Assembly: GCA_034770075.1 (NCBI GenBank)
Contig: CM068385.1
Location: forward strand, 58,222,939-58,286,938
Length of the DNA stretch: 64,000 nucleotides
Source of the DNA: Aralia elata
Lineage: Eukaryota; Streptophyta; Magnoliopsida; Apiales; Araliaceae
Direction: 5' to 3'
Shown: in pieces, positions 20,861 through 31,829 of the stretch
Position numbering within the stretch: position 1 is the first letter of the stretch
Layout: every line of letters begins with the position of its first letter
Notes under the pieces: model-generated
The model's input: only the letters and a program-made list of their open reading frames with translations
What the model was told of the DNA's origin: nothing
The model's database searches: none
Translations under genes and position numbers: made by a program

Positions 20861-22449
20861 TGTGACAACCCGGATTTTCAGTAATTATTAAATAAGAATT
20901 TAATAAATAAAATTCTTATTATGAGAGGTGTTGGATTTGAATAAATATATATATGTGTTATATATTTTGAAATATGTGATTTGGTGTGAAGAGATTAAGT
21001 ATAAATATAGAAGAGAAATATATATTTATATATTGGAAACATGAGGTTTAATAGTTAATTAAACCATTGAAGCAAGTAAATGAAATTGTTATGAAAAAAA
21101 AATTAACTGAATATTATTAGTTAATTTAATTAAGTTAAAAATTAACTTAATTAATGAGAGTAATTCACTTAATTAAAACAGTGAATTAATGTATATATAT
21201 TTGTTAAAATAAAATGAGAAAACAATGTGCTACATATAAATGTAATATTTTAATGTAATATGATTGTGAATGTCGTAAATAGTTAAAATATTTATCGAAT
21301 AAAATAAATATTTTAATTGGGATGTTTATTTAATAAAATAAATATTTGATGGAATTGTTATGGAATAATTTATGTAAGTGTGGTAGTATTGATTAAATTA
21401 AATGATTTTATAATCGATGCATATTTTATTACGCTAATAGAATGGTAATATTCTAATTTAATTAAATAATTAAATTAGAGGATTAATGGTTTATTGAATA
21501 AAATAATTTATTAAATAAAATTATAATTTGGCTAAATGAAAATTATAATTTTATTAGTAAGGTTTAAATTGAATTTATTAATAAGTTTAATTAAATTTAA
21601 GTGTGACATTTGTACCATATAATAGAGGAATATTAAAATAAATTAAAAAGGAATTTTTGGGTTCTAGCCAAACATGGCCTAGTGACTCTTTGTATTTTCT
21701 AACGGCTAAAACCCTTTAGCTTGTATAACTGACCAAATCAAGTTATACGTAACTTGTTTTTTTGTAAAGGTTGAGAAAAAGAGAAAAAAATACAGAGAAG
21801 AGAACTCTCTGTGTAATTAAGAGTCAAGTTTGAGAATCAAAGGAGGAAGAAGAAGGATAATCATGCCTTCCTTATCACCTAACTTAGTCTAAAGAAGGAA
21901 TCAAAGGTATAAAATTACTCTAAATCCTTAGTTTTTTTTCTTTCGAATTGATGATTAGATTGATTGTTTATGTTATTGAGGCTGTACAATTCATTTTATG
22001 TTGTTGATAATTGATTTTTCAGTAATCAAATCCATGAAAACATGTTTTAAAATAAAGATTTTGAGTTTTATGGAAGTATGTATGTTTTGGCCTATTTTGA
22101 GGATAAAATTGGCTAGGAATTTTGTAGTAATTTGTAAATTGATGATTATTTATGTTAATACGTTATGAAACGAAAAGAATGCAAATGGAATGAACTAATT
22201 TGGTTAAGAAACTTGGTCGTAGTGATTGATTGCGCTAAGTATGTCAAAATATTAGCATGAATATGGAATTTGAGTCCCTAATTTGGGATGTTGACGTTTC
22301 TAAGATGTTAAAAGGTTTGGTAGATGTTAGTTTTGGTGTTTATCAAGTTTATAGCATCTGAGATTGGTCAATTTAGACCTTAAGTGAAGAATATATGAAT
22401 TTTGGCTTGAACATAGTCTGAAATTTCGAACTGGAAAAGCCGATTCTGG

Positions 22450-22590
22450 TGTCCAGCGCGGCTGCGCTGGACAATAGCCTAAATTAGGCGCTGCTGCACT
22501 GGACAATAGCCTAAATTAGGCGCTACTGCGCTGATCAGCGCAACTGCGCTGTCTCCTAGTACAAAAGTGGCGCAGCTACGCCGGTAGCAG
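22450..22590 (+). repeat. GC-rich palindromic island in gypsy-4 LTR
   Basis: Units such as CCAGCGCGGCTGCGCTGG and the perfect palindrome GCCTAAATTAGGC (twice) alternate with GCGCTGMTGCRCTG motifs. The position in the LTR matches the island of gypsy-1, but the sequence is different. Confidence 0.75.
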
Positions 22591-23012
22591 AACAAACCTA
22601 GTAAAGAAGGTTTAAATGTAAAGATCAGGGGATAGTTTCTTAACCTATTCTAGTGAATTAATGTAATGAAACATTAAGTATAGAATAAGATATAATAACA
22701 AGTCTTAATCACATGAGATGATATAATGTGATAATTAAAGAATGATGAGTCATAAAATGGGATTAATGTATGCGATTAGTGAATATTATTTCATGACTAA
22801 TCGATGTATCAATGTGACTTAAACGTGTAGCAATTTATTGAAGAGCTGAAGTATGGGGCATGTATAATAGTGACTCTTAAATAGCAAGGCATGGGATATA
22901 TATCAAATTGCATGTTCAAGAATGTTTTGACTATGTCAAGTAAAGATTAAATATGAGATTAGATTATAAGATAATAAGATTTTGAGAAAATCTAAGTGAT
23001 GAAGTATGAAAT

Positions 23013-23072
23013 CTGGAATTAGACTTATAGACATGTTTATATGTCGAACTAATAAGCTATGAGTACTGGAAT
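23013..23072 (+). repeat. 53-bp target duplication unit and GGAAT left target site of gypsy-3
   Basis: A 53-bp unit starting CTGGAATTAGAC and ending CTATGAGTA (23013-23065) is followed by CTGGAAT, then the gypsy-3 LTR. On the far side GGAAT (36910-36914) leads into the remaining 46 bp of the same unit. The simplest reading is that the unit was already tandemly doubled in the gypsy-4 LTR and gypsy-3 inserted in the second copy, duplicating GGAAT. Confidence 0.88.
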
Positions 23073-24051
23073 TGTAATGTCCAGGAATTTTTAACACTAT
23101 GTCGAATTTATTTTAATAAATAAATTCATTTCATTTAATTTTACCAATTTGATTGGATCCATGTAGAAATTTTTATTTAATTATATAATGCATGGTCCAA
23201 TAATTTTCCCTGCCTTAAAGGGACTCACTGATAGGTTGAATAAATTAATGAGTTTAACCTTAGCATTTAATTGGCAAGAAAACTAAGATAATTAAATAAA
23301 TAATTCTGTCATTATCGGATTAAATAATTCGAATAAAGAATTATGGCTAAAACTAAATATTTAAAATAAATAATTAATTGGTTTAGTTATTTATTTTAAA
23401 GATATTAGAATATTATGTGGTCCCTAACCTTTCAAATTGATTGGCCATTTCTTTATTTCTAATTTGGACCCAAAGTCTTTTTATTCCTATCGGGCTAGGT
23501 TTATCTTCCTTCTATTTTTCGAATTTGGGCCGCACCCATTTTTATTTCATTTAAGCCCATTCCCTTATTTCTTTACCAGCCGGGTCGGACCATGGCGAAC
23601 GGGTCGACTGAATTGAGTTGGGAATATAGAGCCGGCAAGTCCAAATTGGGGGAAAGGGTTATAGCAGTAAATCAATGGGAACCAGACAAAGCCAGAACCA
23701 AACCCTCAAACCAGCTGGAAAACCCTAGGTCTCAAATCAACTGCCAAGCAAGGAACGATCGAAGCCCATCAATCAAGTCGAACGGCAAAGGGGGTGAAGC
23801 CGGCGACAGCGTGAGTGACCAACGGTTGGAGCAGAGAAGGGCGTCGACGACCGAGCGAATACGGGTTGGACCAAAGGTCCCAGAAGTCCGGCGACACGAC
23901 CGGTGGAGACGCACGACTCGAGGGTGCCGGCCGACGCCCGCTGGGTGATTGACAAGGCATGATGGGGACGGCCGGTCGCTGCCACGTTCCTACCGTTGGT
24001 TATTGCTCGAGAAAGGGAGTTAATACCCAGCAAATTGGGTAACAAATTTCC

Positions 24052-24262
24052 TATAAATTGAAGGCCTTAGCTGCCGAATTTCCCCTGTTTTGGTGAGTTC
24101 CCAAATAGAAGTTAGGGTTCCAAGTAGAAATAGAAAATTAATCAGAGAGGGGGAAACAGGGGAAACCAATTGGGATTTCGTTTTCAGCTCGCTGTGGATG
24201 TCTGGGTCGGTCGAGTACTTTGGAAGAAGAAGAAAAAGGGCAACCCGAACGGCTTTAAGGTA
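24052..24262 (+). promoter_or_regulatory. gypsy-3 LTR promoter and leader with donor-like site
   Basis: CTATAAATTG at 24051 is a good TATA box, and the gypsy-5 LTR keeps it at 41917. The leader has GTTAGGGTTCC, a GA-rich stretch, a short frame with YFGRRRKR, and ends CTTTAAG|GTATAAC at 24259/24260. The 3' LTR copy is at 34006-34210. Confidence 0.65.
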
Positions 24263-24989
24263 TAACTATGGCTCGTTGATAATTTCGTTGGAATGATTTT
24301 CTTTTTCCCTGTCCGTGCTTGGGCATTTTGGGACCCTTGGTATTGTATTGAATAGATTGTTCCTCTGTATTGGGAAGACTGTTTCTGGGTACTTGTTGAA
24401 ATAAATTATTATCTGCATTGATTTGGTATTGCCGACTGTGTTGGTCGTGCTATATACTGTATTAGGTCCCTATTTGGGAAGTTTAATTGTACTGGATTGC
24501 TTTGTGCATTTGGTTATTTTGATCTAGAAGATCTGGGTTGCTGTTTTGTTTCTTCTTTGTATTGGAGTATCTACTTCCCTGTATAGGCAGTTGGTTTCTC
24601 TTGTGTTGGGATAACTGTTTTAGGATTGTGTTGTTGTGTATTGAAGAACCTCAAGGTTCTGGCAGTTCGAATTGAAACTGAGAATAAACTAGTATTGAGT
24701 TATATGATGTGTCTTCTTTACTTTGAAAATCTGGATTCACAGAACCATAAGGGTTGGATATCCAAAATTTGGTATAGGAATGAAACCAATGTTAGTTATA
24801 CTGATACACTAATAAAAATAACTATTGGGTCATTATTTACTTAATTAATATTAAAATAATAATTAAGTAAAATTAGTAAATTAATTATTGATTTTTTTGA
24901 TATTTAGTAATAAATAACCATTATAAATATTTAATAAATAAGGTTAATAGAAGGAATACTTAATATTTAAACATTTAACACTAAATAAG

Positions 24990-25400
24990 GATGTTTAATT
25001 ATTGTTTGAGTAATGTTCAACAGTAATTAAGTATGAATGAAATAAATTAATGATTATTATCAATGAATAATAAATAAAGGAAATAAATATTTAATTATGG
25101 TGGGATGAAAATTAAATATGAATTATCATTTATCAATGAATAAAGTTAATAGAATAATTATTTATTATTTATTAATAAATAATAAATAAAGATAATAAAT
25201 ATTTAATTATTATTTAATAATAATAATAATTAAATATGAATAAAGTTAATAGAATAATTATTTATTATAAATAATAAATAAAGATAATAAATATTTAATA
25301 ATAATAATAATTGAATATGAATAAGTTACTAAATAATAAGGATGGTAATTACTTAATCATTAATGAAATAATGATTAAGTATGAGGGAAATTATTAAGTT
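24990..25400 (+). repeat. AT-only tandem repeats in gypsy-3 LTR
   Basis: About three copies of a roughly 100-bp unit made of AATAATTATTTATTATT, AAAGATAATAAATATTTAAT and AAATATGAATAAAGTTAATAG. The units are rich in inverted TTATTTATT/AATAAATAA pairs. The related gypsy-5 LTR has more copies (42841-43660). Confidence 0.75.
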
Positions 25401-26600
25401 AGGTACTTATTGTTGGTCCTTAATAAATAATGATAATAAACACTTAAGGATTTCTTAATAATAATTAAGTGTGGGTAGGATTCATACGGTAAGTATTTAA
25501 TGTCGCATAAAGAACAAGGGTAATAATTACTAAATTACCCTAAGATAAATAGTAATTGAGAGTAAACTAAATAATTGATCAAGGGTTTTCTGCTATCTTT
25601 AAACCAAAATAAATTTATTTTATGAATGATAAATAAGGATTGTTAAACCATACCTGGAGACAATTAAAGGTAATAATTGGAGTATTCAAATGATAAGTGA
25701 CCCTGGTTTATTATTATCTGTTCAAATAATAATTAGAGGCCATTAAATTTTGTTAGCTGATGGCTAGGTAGTAATCAAATTCGGTGAATTGTTTATCTGC
25801 TAAATAAATAGCATAAGTGGGTATAATTACGCAATGCTAATGGATAAACCAACTCTACCAACTGATAGGTTATCCAAGGTCAAGTAATTAAAGCTAAGAT
25901 TTAATTGTAGCTGAGCAAACAGGCAAGTTCCTAACCCTAAACTTCTTACATTATTGCAAGTTCTTCCTTACTCAACTTTTTACCTTGAGCAATACTTCTA
26001 AAACCTTATGCAGTATTTTAATTCATGCAAAAGGTATATATTATTGCAAGTATTCTTTAAGCTTGAATTTTATCTCCAAGCATGCTATAAGTGGTCTAAT
26101 TACTTTTAAAATTATTCCACATCTGTGTATTTATTGGCATTCGCACTCATGCATTTGAATTCGAATATTGAATTAAATTCAGAAGTTTTATGAACCATTC
26201 ATGGTTAAGTCTGAACCCTTGTTCAGTCAGACAATTTTGTGAGAATTTATAAAAGCTATCCGAACCAATCAATGGTAAGGATTCTTAGACTGTATGAACA
26301 CCCCTTTATTTATAGGGGAGTACCCCACGTACCGTATATAAGGTACAAATAGCATAATTAAATGTTATGCATATACATAGGGTACGCGAGGCTGATCCCC
26401 TCAAGTACGTTATTCTGTAGCCAGTAACCAGAGGGTCAACCAGCTATTGACTCCTCTGGAAGTTATCGTTCAAAGTCTATTTGACTATCAATTGTTCTAA
26501 AAGCATTTATTGTTCTTGCTTCTGATTTATTCTATTGTTGAAATCCCTTTTTATATCCCTTCATCATGATATATCCTTATTGTTGCACTTTAAACTTGCT

Positions 26601-26696
26601 GGGCAAACTTGTTGCTCATTCTTGCTATATCATGATTTCATTGCAGCTAAACCCGAGACGTCAGGGAAGAATAAAGGGAAAGAAAAGATGAAATAA
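26601..26696 (+). promoter_or_regulatory. gypsy-3 LTR hairpin, acceptor-like site and short Lys-rich frame
   Basis: GGGCAA (26601-26606) pairs with TTGCTC (26612-26617) with one G-T pair, followed by ATTCTTGC and TTCATTGCAG|CT at 26646. A frame from 26649 reads KPETSGKNKGKEKMK and stops at TAA 26694-26696. The 3' LTR copy at 36555-36650 is the same. Compared with gypsy-1 the frame is four codons shorter, a difference of 12 bases. Confidence 0.55.
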
Positions 26697-26958
26697 TAGA
26701 CTTCTTGTAGCTGACCTTAGATTCATGTGTTAGTTATTTACTGATGTAATTTAAACCCTGCTAGCTATTTAGGGTATGGATTGTGTAAATGTTTAAGGTT
26801 AATCGTATTCTGGGACTAGTGACACCTTGTAATGAACAATGTATGTTTATTATATTCTGCACTTTTAGATATCATATGTTGTTAAAGGTGAATGTTGTAT
26901 TGAATCGTGATGACCAGATCCGGGTATTTGGAGACCCGAATTTGGGGGCGTCACAGGT

Positions 26959-26970
26959 TGGTATCAGAGC
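26959..26970 (+). other. gypsy-3 primer-binding site (initiator tRNA-Met)
   Basis: TGGTATCAGAGC lies three bases after the LTR end. Bases 26971-27185 are leader, ending in a T-rich run and TTGTAGG directly before the ATG of the coiled-coil ORF, similar to gypsy-1. Confidence 0.93.
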
Positions 26971-27185
26971 TGTAGGTTATAAACTTTAGGATCGCGAAAC
27001 CTAGGTTATAACCTTCATAGTAAACTCATATCGAGTGTTAGGAGATAAACCGAGGAGATTTATTATATGTGGTTTTGATGAATTGGGGAATTCATCGAGT
27101 CGAGTAGTACCCAATGAAATATAACTTCATTTCTTCAATGAATATATTTTATTGTTGTACTAATGTTAGTTTTGTGTGTTGTAGG

Positions 27186-28016
27186 ATGGCTGCTGTAGGG
27201 GAGACTAGTGGAGCCCGTGAGGAGGAGGAGACATATACAGACATACAAGTAGTTTCAGAGCAGCTGGTGGGCTATGCTCCTATTGCCCCGGGATTGTTAC
27301 AGGAGGAGTCCGAGCCGGAGGAGGACTACCATAGAGAGCTACCAGAGCCAGTGGTAGGTAGGGTGATGAGGTCCGGAAGTGAGGACCCTGATGTTGACGA
27401 GGAAGATCCCGAGGCCGAGGGAGAGGAGCCACCTGCTGATATCGACGGCATGGGGTCCACTGCTGATGATATCATCGAGGGGTTGACGGACAGAAATGAG
27501 GAGCTGGAGGCTCGGATTGCTCATTTGGAGGAGCAAAACCAAACCCATCAGTATATGGAGGACCAGTATAGAGACCTGGCCTACCAGCTCGAGCACGACT
27601 TAGGGGTGGCCAAGACACAGCTGCAGGGCTACGAGTCCTCAGCGCAGCAGGTCGGACCACTGCTACATCAGTTAGTGGCCCGAAACGCTGAGTTGAGGTA
27701 GAGACTGGAGCAGCGGGATCTGCAGATCGCCCACCTGAGGGCGAAACAGGAGGCCATGAGGTTTGAGGCCGGACTGGAGGTGGCTGCGAGGATGCACGTC
27801 AGGGAGGCCTGGGCCAGGGAGGCCAGGAGGGTTGATCAGTTGGAGGACCAGCTAGAGGCCAGGGCAGTGAGGATAGAGACCCTGGGGAATGCCTTGGATG
27901 CAGCCTACCGTAGACCCCGGACTGAGATAGGAGAGTCCAGCCGCTCGGTTCGCCGCAGGATCGGGGACGGAGCAGTCTCTTCTGGCCAGCAGGCTCGGAT
28001 CCGTCATGATGTATAG
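27186..28016 (+). pseudogene. Acidic coiled-coil ORF upstream of gag (gypsy-3 copy, one in-frame stop)
   Basis: I chose the ATG at 27186 because it aligns with the gypsy-1 start and the upstream codons (from 27114) look non-coding. The frame runs 277 codons to the stop at 28014-28016, broken only by TAG at 27699-27701. The N-terminal 100 residues are rich in Glu and Asp (DPDVDEEDPEAEGEEPP). A long coiled coil follows (EELEARIAHLEEQNQ, later RRVDQLEDQLEARA), then an Arg/Ser-rich basic tail (SSRSVRRRIGDG). It shares domain order, length and the DRNxEL motif with gypsy-1, but has no recognisable family domain. A role in particle assembly, RNA or chromatin binding can only be guessed. Confidence 0.75.
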
Positions 28017-28415
28017 TGATGGGATAGGATGGTTGATTAGTTGCTAGTACAGTCAGTCCCACTTTTGTTTATGTTAGGGACATAGTCATGTTTGTTTATG
28101 AAACTTTATATTTGTTGTTATGATTGGGGTAGCAGTTGAACCCCAACTTTTGTGGTCTTGAGGGAGGAAAGATTAGGATTCCCCACTTTTGTCTAGGGGG
28201 ATGATTTGTTGATAGGACAGATAGTGGCGCATTTATAGAAGTATGCCACAGGTTTAGTCATTGTAACAAAACAGTGGTATATGAATATAAATGCAGATGT
28301 TTCACTTAAATCAAATGTGTTGATAAATATTTTACCTTTAATTGTTTATTTTAATAACATATGATGTAAAATGTGAATCTATAGGTAAAAGTCATCAGTT
28401 TCCTTATTTTAAATC
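28017..28415 (+). other. Non-coding spacer between coiled-coil ORF and gag
   Basis: No conserved ORF or RNA gene is seen. The last 40 bases are T-rich before the gag ATG at 28416. The phrase CCCCAACTTTTGTGG / CCCCACTTTTGTC occurs twice (28141, 28179). Confidence 0.6.
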
Positions 28416-30224
28416 ATGCCAAGGGGAAGGCCACGTAACCGACAAGTCGAAGAGTCAGAAAGTGAGGTTGGAGACCAAACCAACCCAATGAGAATGTTCG
28501 CGGAAATGCTGGCCGAGGCTATGCAATCCAGACCACCACCTGAGAGAACCCAAGCTGCAGCTGAGCCAACGCATCATCTGGCAAACTTTAAAGATTTCAA
28601 ATTGGTCGGACCACCTGAGTTCAAGGGAACTCTTAACCCAATCGAGGCGCAGACCTGGATAGAAGAGATAGAAAAGGTCTTCGACGTAGCAAGGGTGGCA
28701 GAGGAACAGAAAACAAGTTTTGCCACTTTCATGTTAAAAGGAGAAGCCAACTATTGGTGGAAGGCCAATCGGGGCCGAGTTGAAGAAGGCACTGTCGCGT
28801 GGGATCGTTTTAAGGAGATGTTCTTAGAAAACTACTTTCCAGAGAGCATGAAACAGGAAATGGAGATCAAGTTCCTAGAACTAAAACAAGGGAACATGTC
28901 TGTGGCTGAGTACGCAGCTAAGTTTAATGAGTTGGCACGGTTTGCAGCTCACCAAGTCAGCACAGAGGAAAGGAAAGCTCGTAGGTTTGAGCAGGGGTTA
29001 AAACCATGGTTATACCGTTCTGTAGCGGTATTGAAAATCAGAACATTTGCAGAACTGATGGAAAGAGCAATCATTGCAGAAGGTGGCAGTGAGGCCCTGG
29101 CTAAGTACAATCAGGATAAGAAGAAGGGTCATGAGGGCCAGAAGTCAGGAAGCAGCGGGGGCAGCAACCCCAACAAACAGAAATGGAATGAAAGTCAATC
29201 TTTCGGGAGCAATAAACCCGGAGGAAACCTGTCTGGAGGGGAGGCAAGGAAACCAGGCAGGTGTGGTAATTGTGGTAAGAACCACACGGGGGAGTGTATG
29301 AAGGGAAAAAGCGTTTGCTACAAATGCGGGCAACCGGGGCACATGGCTCCCCAATGTCAGAACAAACCAAAGGGGGGATGTTATTCATGTGGAGCACCCG
29401 ACCACCAAATCAAGGACTGTCCGAAGAGGAAAGGTGACCTCGGGAGTGGCAACAGGAACAACAACAGCAACAGCGGGAACAATAACCGGCTGAGCTATGG
29501 GGCACCAGCCAGTCAAGCTAACAGGCCAACAGCTCGCACATTCAATATGACAGTCCAGGATGCAATGGAATCCAAGGACGTGGTGTCAGGTATCATCCCA
29601 ACCAATGATATAAATGCACATGTGCTATTTGATTCGGGTGCTACTTGTTCTTTTGTTTCTGAAGAATTTGCTAGTCAGTTAAATGTACCTTGTGAAAAGT
29701 TAGAACACCCTATGAACGTAGAAGTAGCAAACAAAGAAATTGTCCCCGTAGAATACATTCATAGGAATTGCTGTGTTGAATTGCGAGGATTTAAGCTCAA
29801 TGTGGATTTGATTCCAATTCAGCTGGGAGAGTTTGATGTAATCCTGGGAATGGATTGGCTATCGACCCACGGGGCAGTTATTGACTGTAAAGAAAAGTGT
29901 GTACACCTGAAGACTCCTAACAAGTCGAAGGTGGTCTTTTACGGTAGTAAGTCACCAAGGAAATCTTGCTGTCTTACTATGATGCAAACGAGGAGATTAC
30001 TTAAGAAAGGTTGCGTGTGCTATTTGGCCCATGTGATTGATACTCGCCAGGTCGGGGGTGAGATAAGCCAAATACCAATCGTGAGGGATTTCCCCGATGT
30101 TTTTCCCGAAGAGCTTCCGGGACTGCCGCCGGACAGGGAAACTGAGTTCGTTATCGATTTGGCACCGGGAACTGCGCCAATATCGAAGCCGCCGTATCGA
30201 ATGGCACCTGTAGAGATGAAATAG
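28416..30224 (+). pseudogene. gypsy-3 gag, protease and RT start
   Basis: The frame starts MPRGRPRNRQ at 28416 and is open for 602 codons. It has the retrotransposon gag core (residues about 60-230, with AQTWIEEIEKVFDVA and AEYAAKFNELARF), three zinc knuckles (CGNC, CYKC and CYSC, about residues 287-340), and the protease with DSGATC at residue 406 (29631). It continues through GMDWLSTHGAVIDC to the start of RT (YRMAPVEMK), where TAG at 30222-30224 ends it. The downstream ORF carries on in frame. Gag frames of this group are about this length, so everything except the stop looks intact. Confidence 0.94.
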
Positions 30225-31829
30225 TTGATGGTGCAATTGCAGGAGCTGTTAGATAAAGGTTATATCAGGCCGAGCGTGTCACCGTGGGGAGCACCAGTCC
30301 TGTTTGTGAAGAAGAAAGATGGTTCAATGAGGCTTTGTATCGACTACCGGGAGCTGAACAAAGTTACGATTAAGAATAGGTATCCGCTTCCCAGAATTGA
30401 CGATCTGTTCGACCAACTTAAGGGAGCGAAATACTTTTCGAAAATCGACTTAAGAACAGGCTACCATCAGTTGGAGGTGAGGCAGGAAGATATCCCGAAG
30501 ACTGCATTCAGGACTCGTTATGGGCACTTCGAGTTCCTGGTAATGTCTTTTGGATTGACGAACGCACCAGCAGCATTCATGGATATGATGAACAGAGTGT
30601 TCAAGCAGTACTTGGATAAGTTCGTAGTTGTATTCATCGATGACATTCTGGTGTATTCAGGGACAGAGGAGGAGCATGCTGAACATTTGAAGATTGTATT
30701 AGAAGCTCTCAGGAAGGAGAAGTTGTATGCAAAGTTTTCTAAGTGTGAGTTTTGGTTGCAGAGAGTACAATTCCTGGGTCATGTCATAGACAAGAATGGT
30801 GTTTCGGTGGACCCAGCAAAAGTGGAAGCAGTTATCAACTGGGAACAGCCGAAGACGCCGACAGAGATCCGGAGTTTCTTGGGATTAGCGGGATACTATC
30901 GAAGGTTCATACAGGATTTTTCCAAGATAGCATCGCCATTGACCAATCTCACCAGAAAAACAGTTAAGTTCGTTTGGTCGGAGAAATGTGAAGAAAGTTT
31001 CATGGAATTGAAGAAGAGACTTAGCCAAGCACCGGTGTTGACCTTACCAGACAACACTGGGGGTTTCGTAGTGTATAGCGATGCATCACACAAGGGTCTT
31101 GGCTGTGTACTAATGCAACACGGCAAGGTCGTGGCGTACGCATCGCGTCAGCTGAAGGATTATGAGAAGGGTTATCCGACTCATGACTTGGAGTTAGCAG
31201 CGGTAGTTTTCGCCCTGAAGATTTGGAGGCACTACCTATACGGGGAGAAGTGTGAGATATATACAGATCACAAAAGTCTGAAATATATCTTCACTCAAAA
31301 GGAGCTGAACATGAGGCAACGCCGATGGTTAGAATTGATCAAGGACTACGACTGTGAAATTCTGTACCATCCGGGCAAAGCAAATGTAGTGGCTGATGCC
31401 TTAAGTAGGAAAGGCAAGGTGAAACTGATGCAGCTGACAGTCCAGGAGGAGTTGATACGGGACTTTGAACGTCTGGAGCTGGAAGTTAGGTATCCAATGG
31501 AGGTGGACGAAAAGGTGTTCGCCGTGACGGTAGGTCCAACTCTACTAGATAAGATACAGGAGGCTCAGGAATTTGACGAAGAATGCATTGACATTAAGAA
31601 ACAATTATCGGAGGGAAAAGCATCGAAGTACAAGGTTGACAGCGCGGGATTCCTGAGATTCGAGGGAAGGATCTGGATACCTTACGTACCAGACTTAAGG
31701 GAAGAGATTTTGCAGGAGGCCCATAATACGAGATTTTCGGTACATCCGGGTAGCACCAAGATGTATCAAGATCTTCGTCAACATTACTGGTGGCCGCATT
31801 TGAAGGGGGAAGTTTGCAGAATTCGTTAG
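30225..31829 (+). pseudogene. gypsy-3 RT, RNase H and integrase zinc domain
   Basis: This frame directly follows the TAG. RT motifs are LCIDYRELN, FSKIDLRTGYHQ and the catalytic FIDD at 30633-30644. RNase H has VVYSDASHKG, LELAAVVFAL and YTDHKSLKYI, followed by NVVADALSRKG. The integrase zinc-binding start includes FSVHPGSTKMYQDLRQH. A frame break near 31812, in a GTTTGCAG context like the break in gypsy-1, leads to a stop at 31829. Sequence similarity to gypsy-1 pol is high throughout. Confidence 0.94.

Larger units (their letters stand above)
20861..23072 (+). repeat. gypsy-4 LTR, left part
   Basis: It starts TGTGACAACCCGG directly after a purine tract. Its layout matches the gypsy-1 LTR: AT-rich U3, GCCAAACATGGCCTAGTG (compare CCAAACTAGGCCTTATG in gypsy-1), TATAACTG near 21724, a GA-rich leader, AAAG|GTATAAAA at 21906, CCATGAAAACATG, then a GC-rich island. 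Gypsy-3 splits it at 23072; the rest is 36915-37866. Its total length without the insertion and target duplication is about 3.16 kb. Confidence 0.82.
23073..26955 (+). repeat. gypsy-3 5' LTR
   Basis: TGTAATGTCCAGG to GCGTCACA. It holds a GC-rich U3 block (23560-23990) in an otherwise AT-rich LTR, a TATA box at 24052, a leader to 24259, AT-rich tandem repeats (24990-25400), hairpins near 26301 and 26601, and an acceptor-like CAG at 26646. The 118-codon frame at 23592-23948 lies upstream of TATA and is not counted as a gene. Confidence 0.96.

Noticed and set aside
23592..23948. 118-codon ORF present at two places (also 33538-33894)
   Set aside because: The two copies are just the two LTRs of one young element, so identity is no evidence of selection. 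The frame lies upstream of the TATA box.
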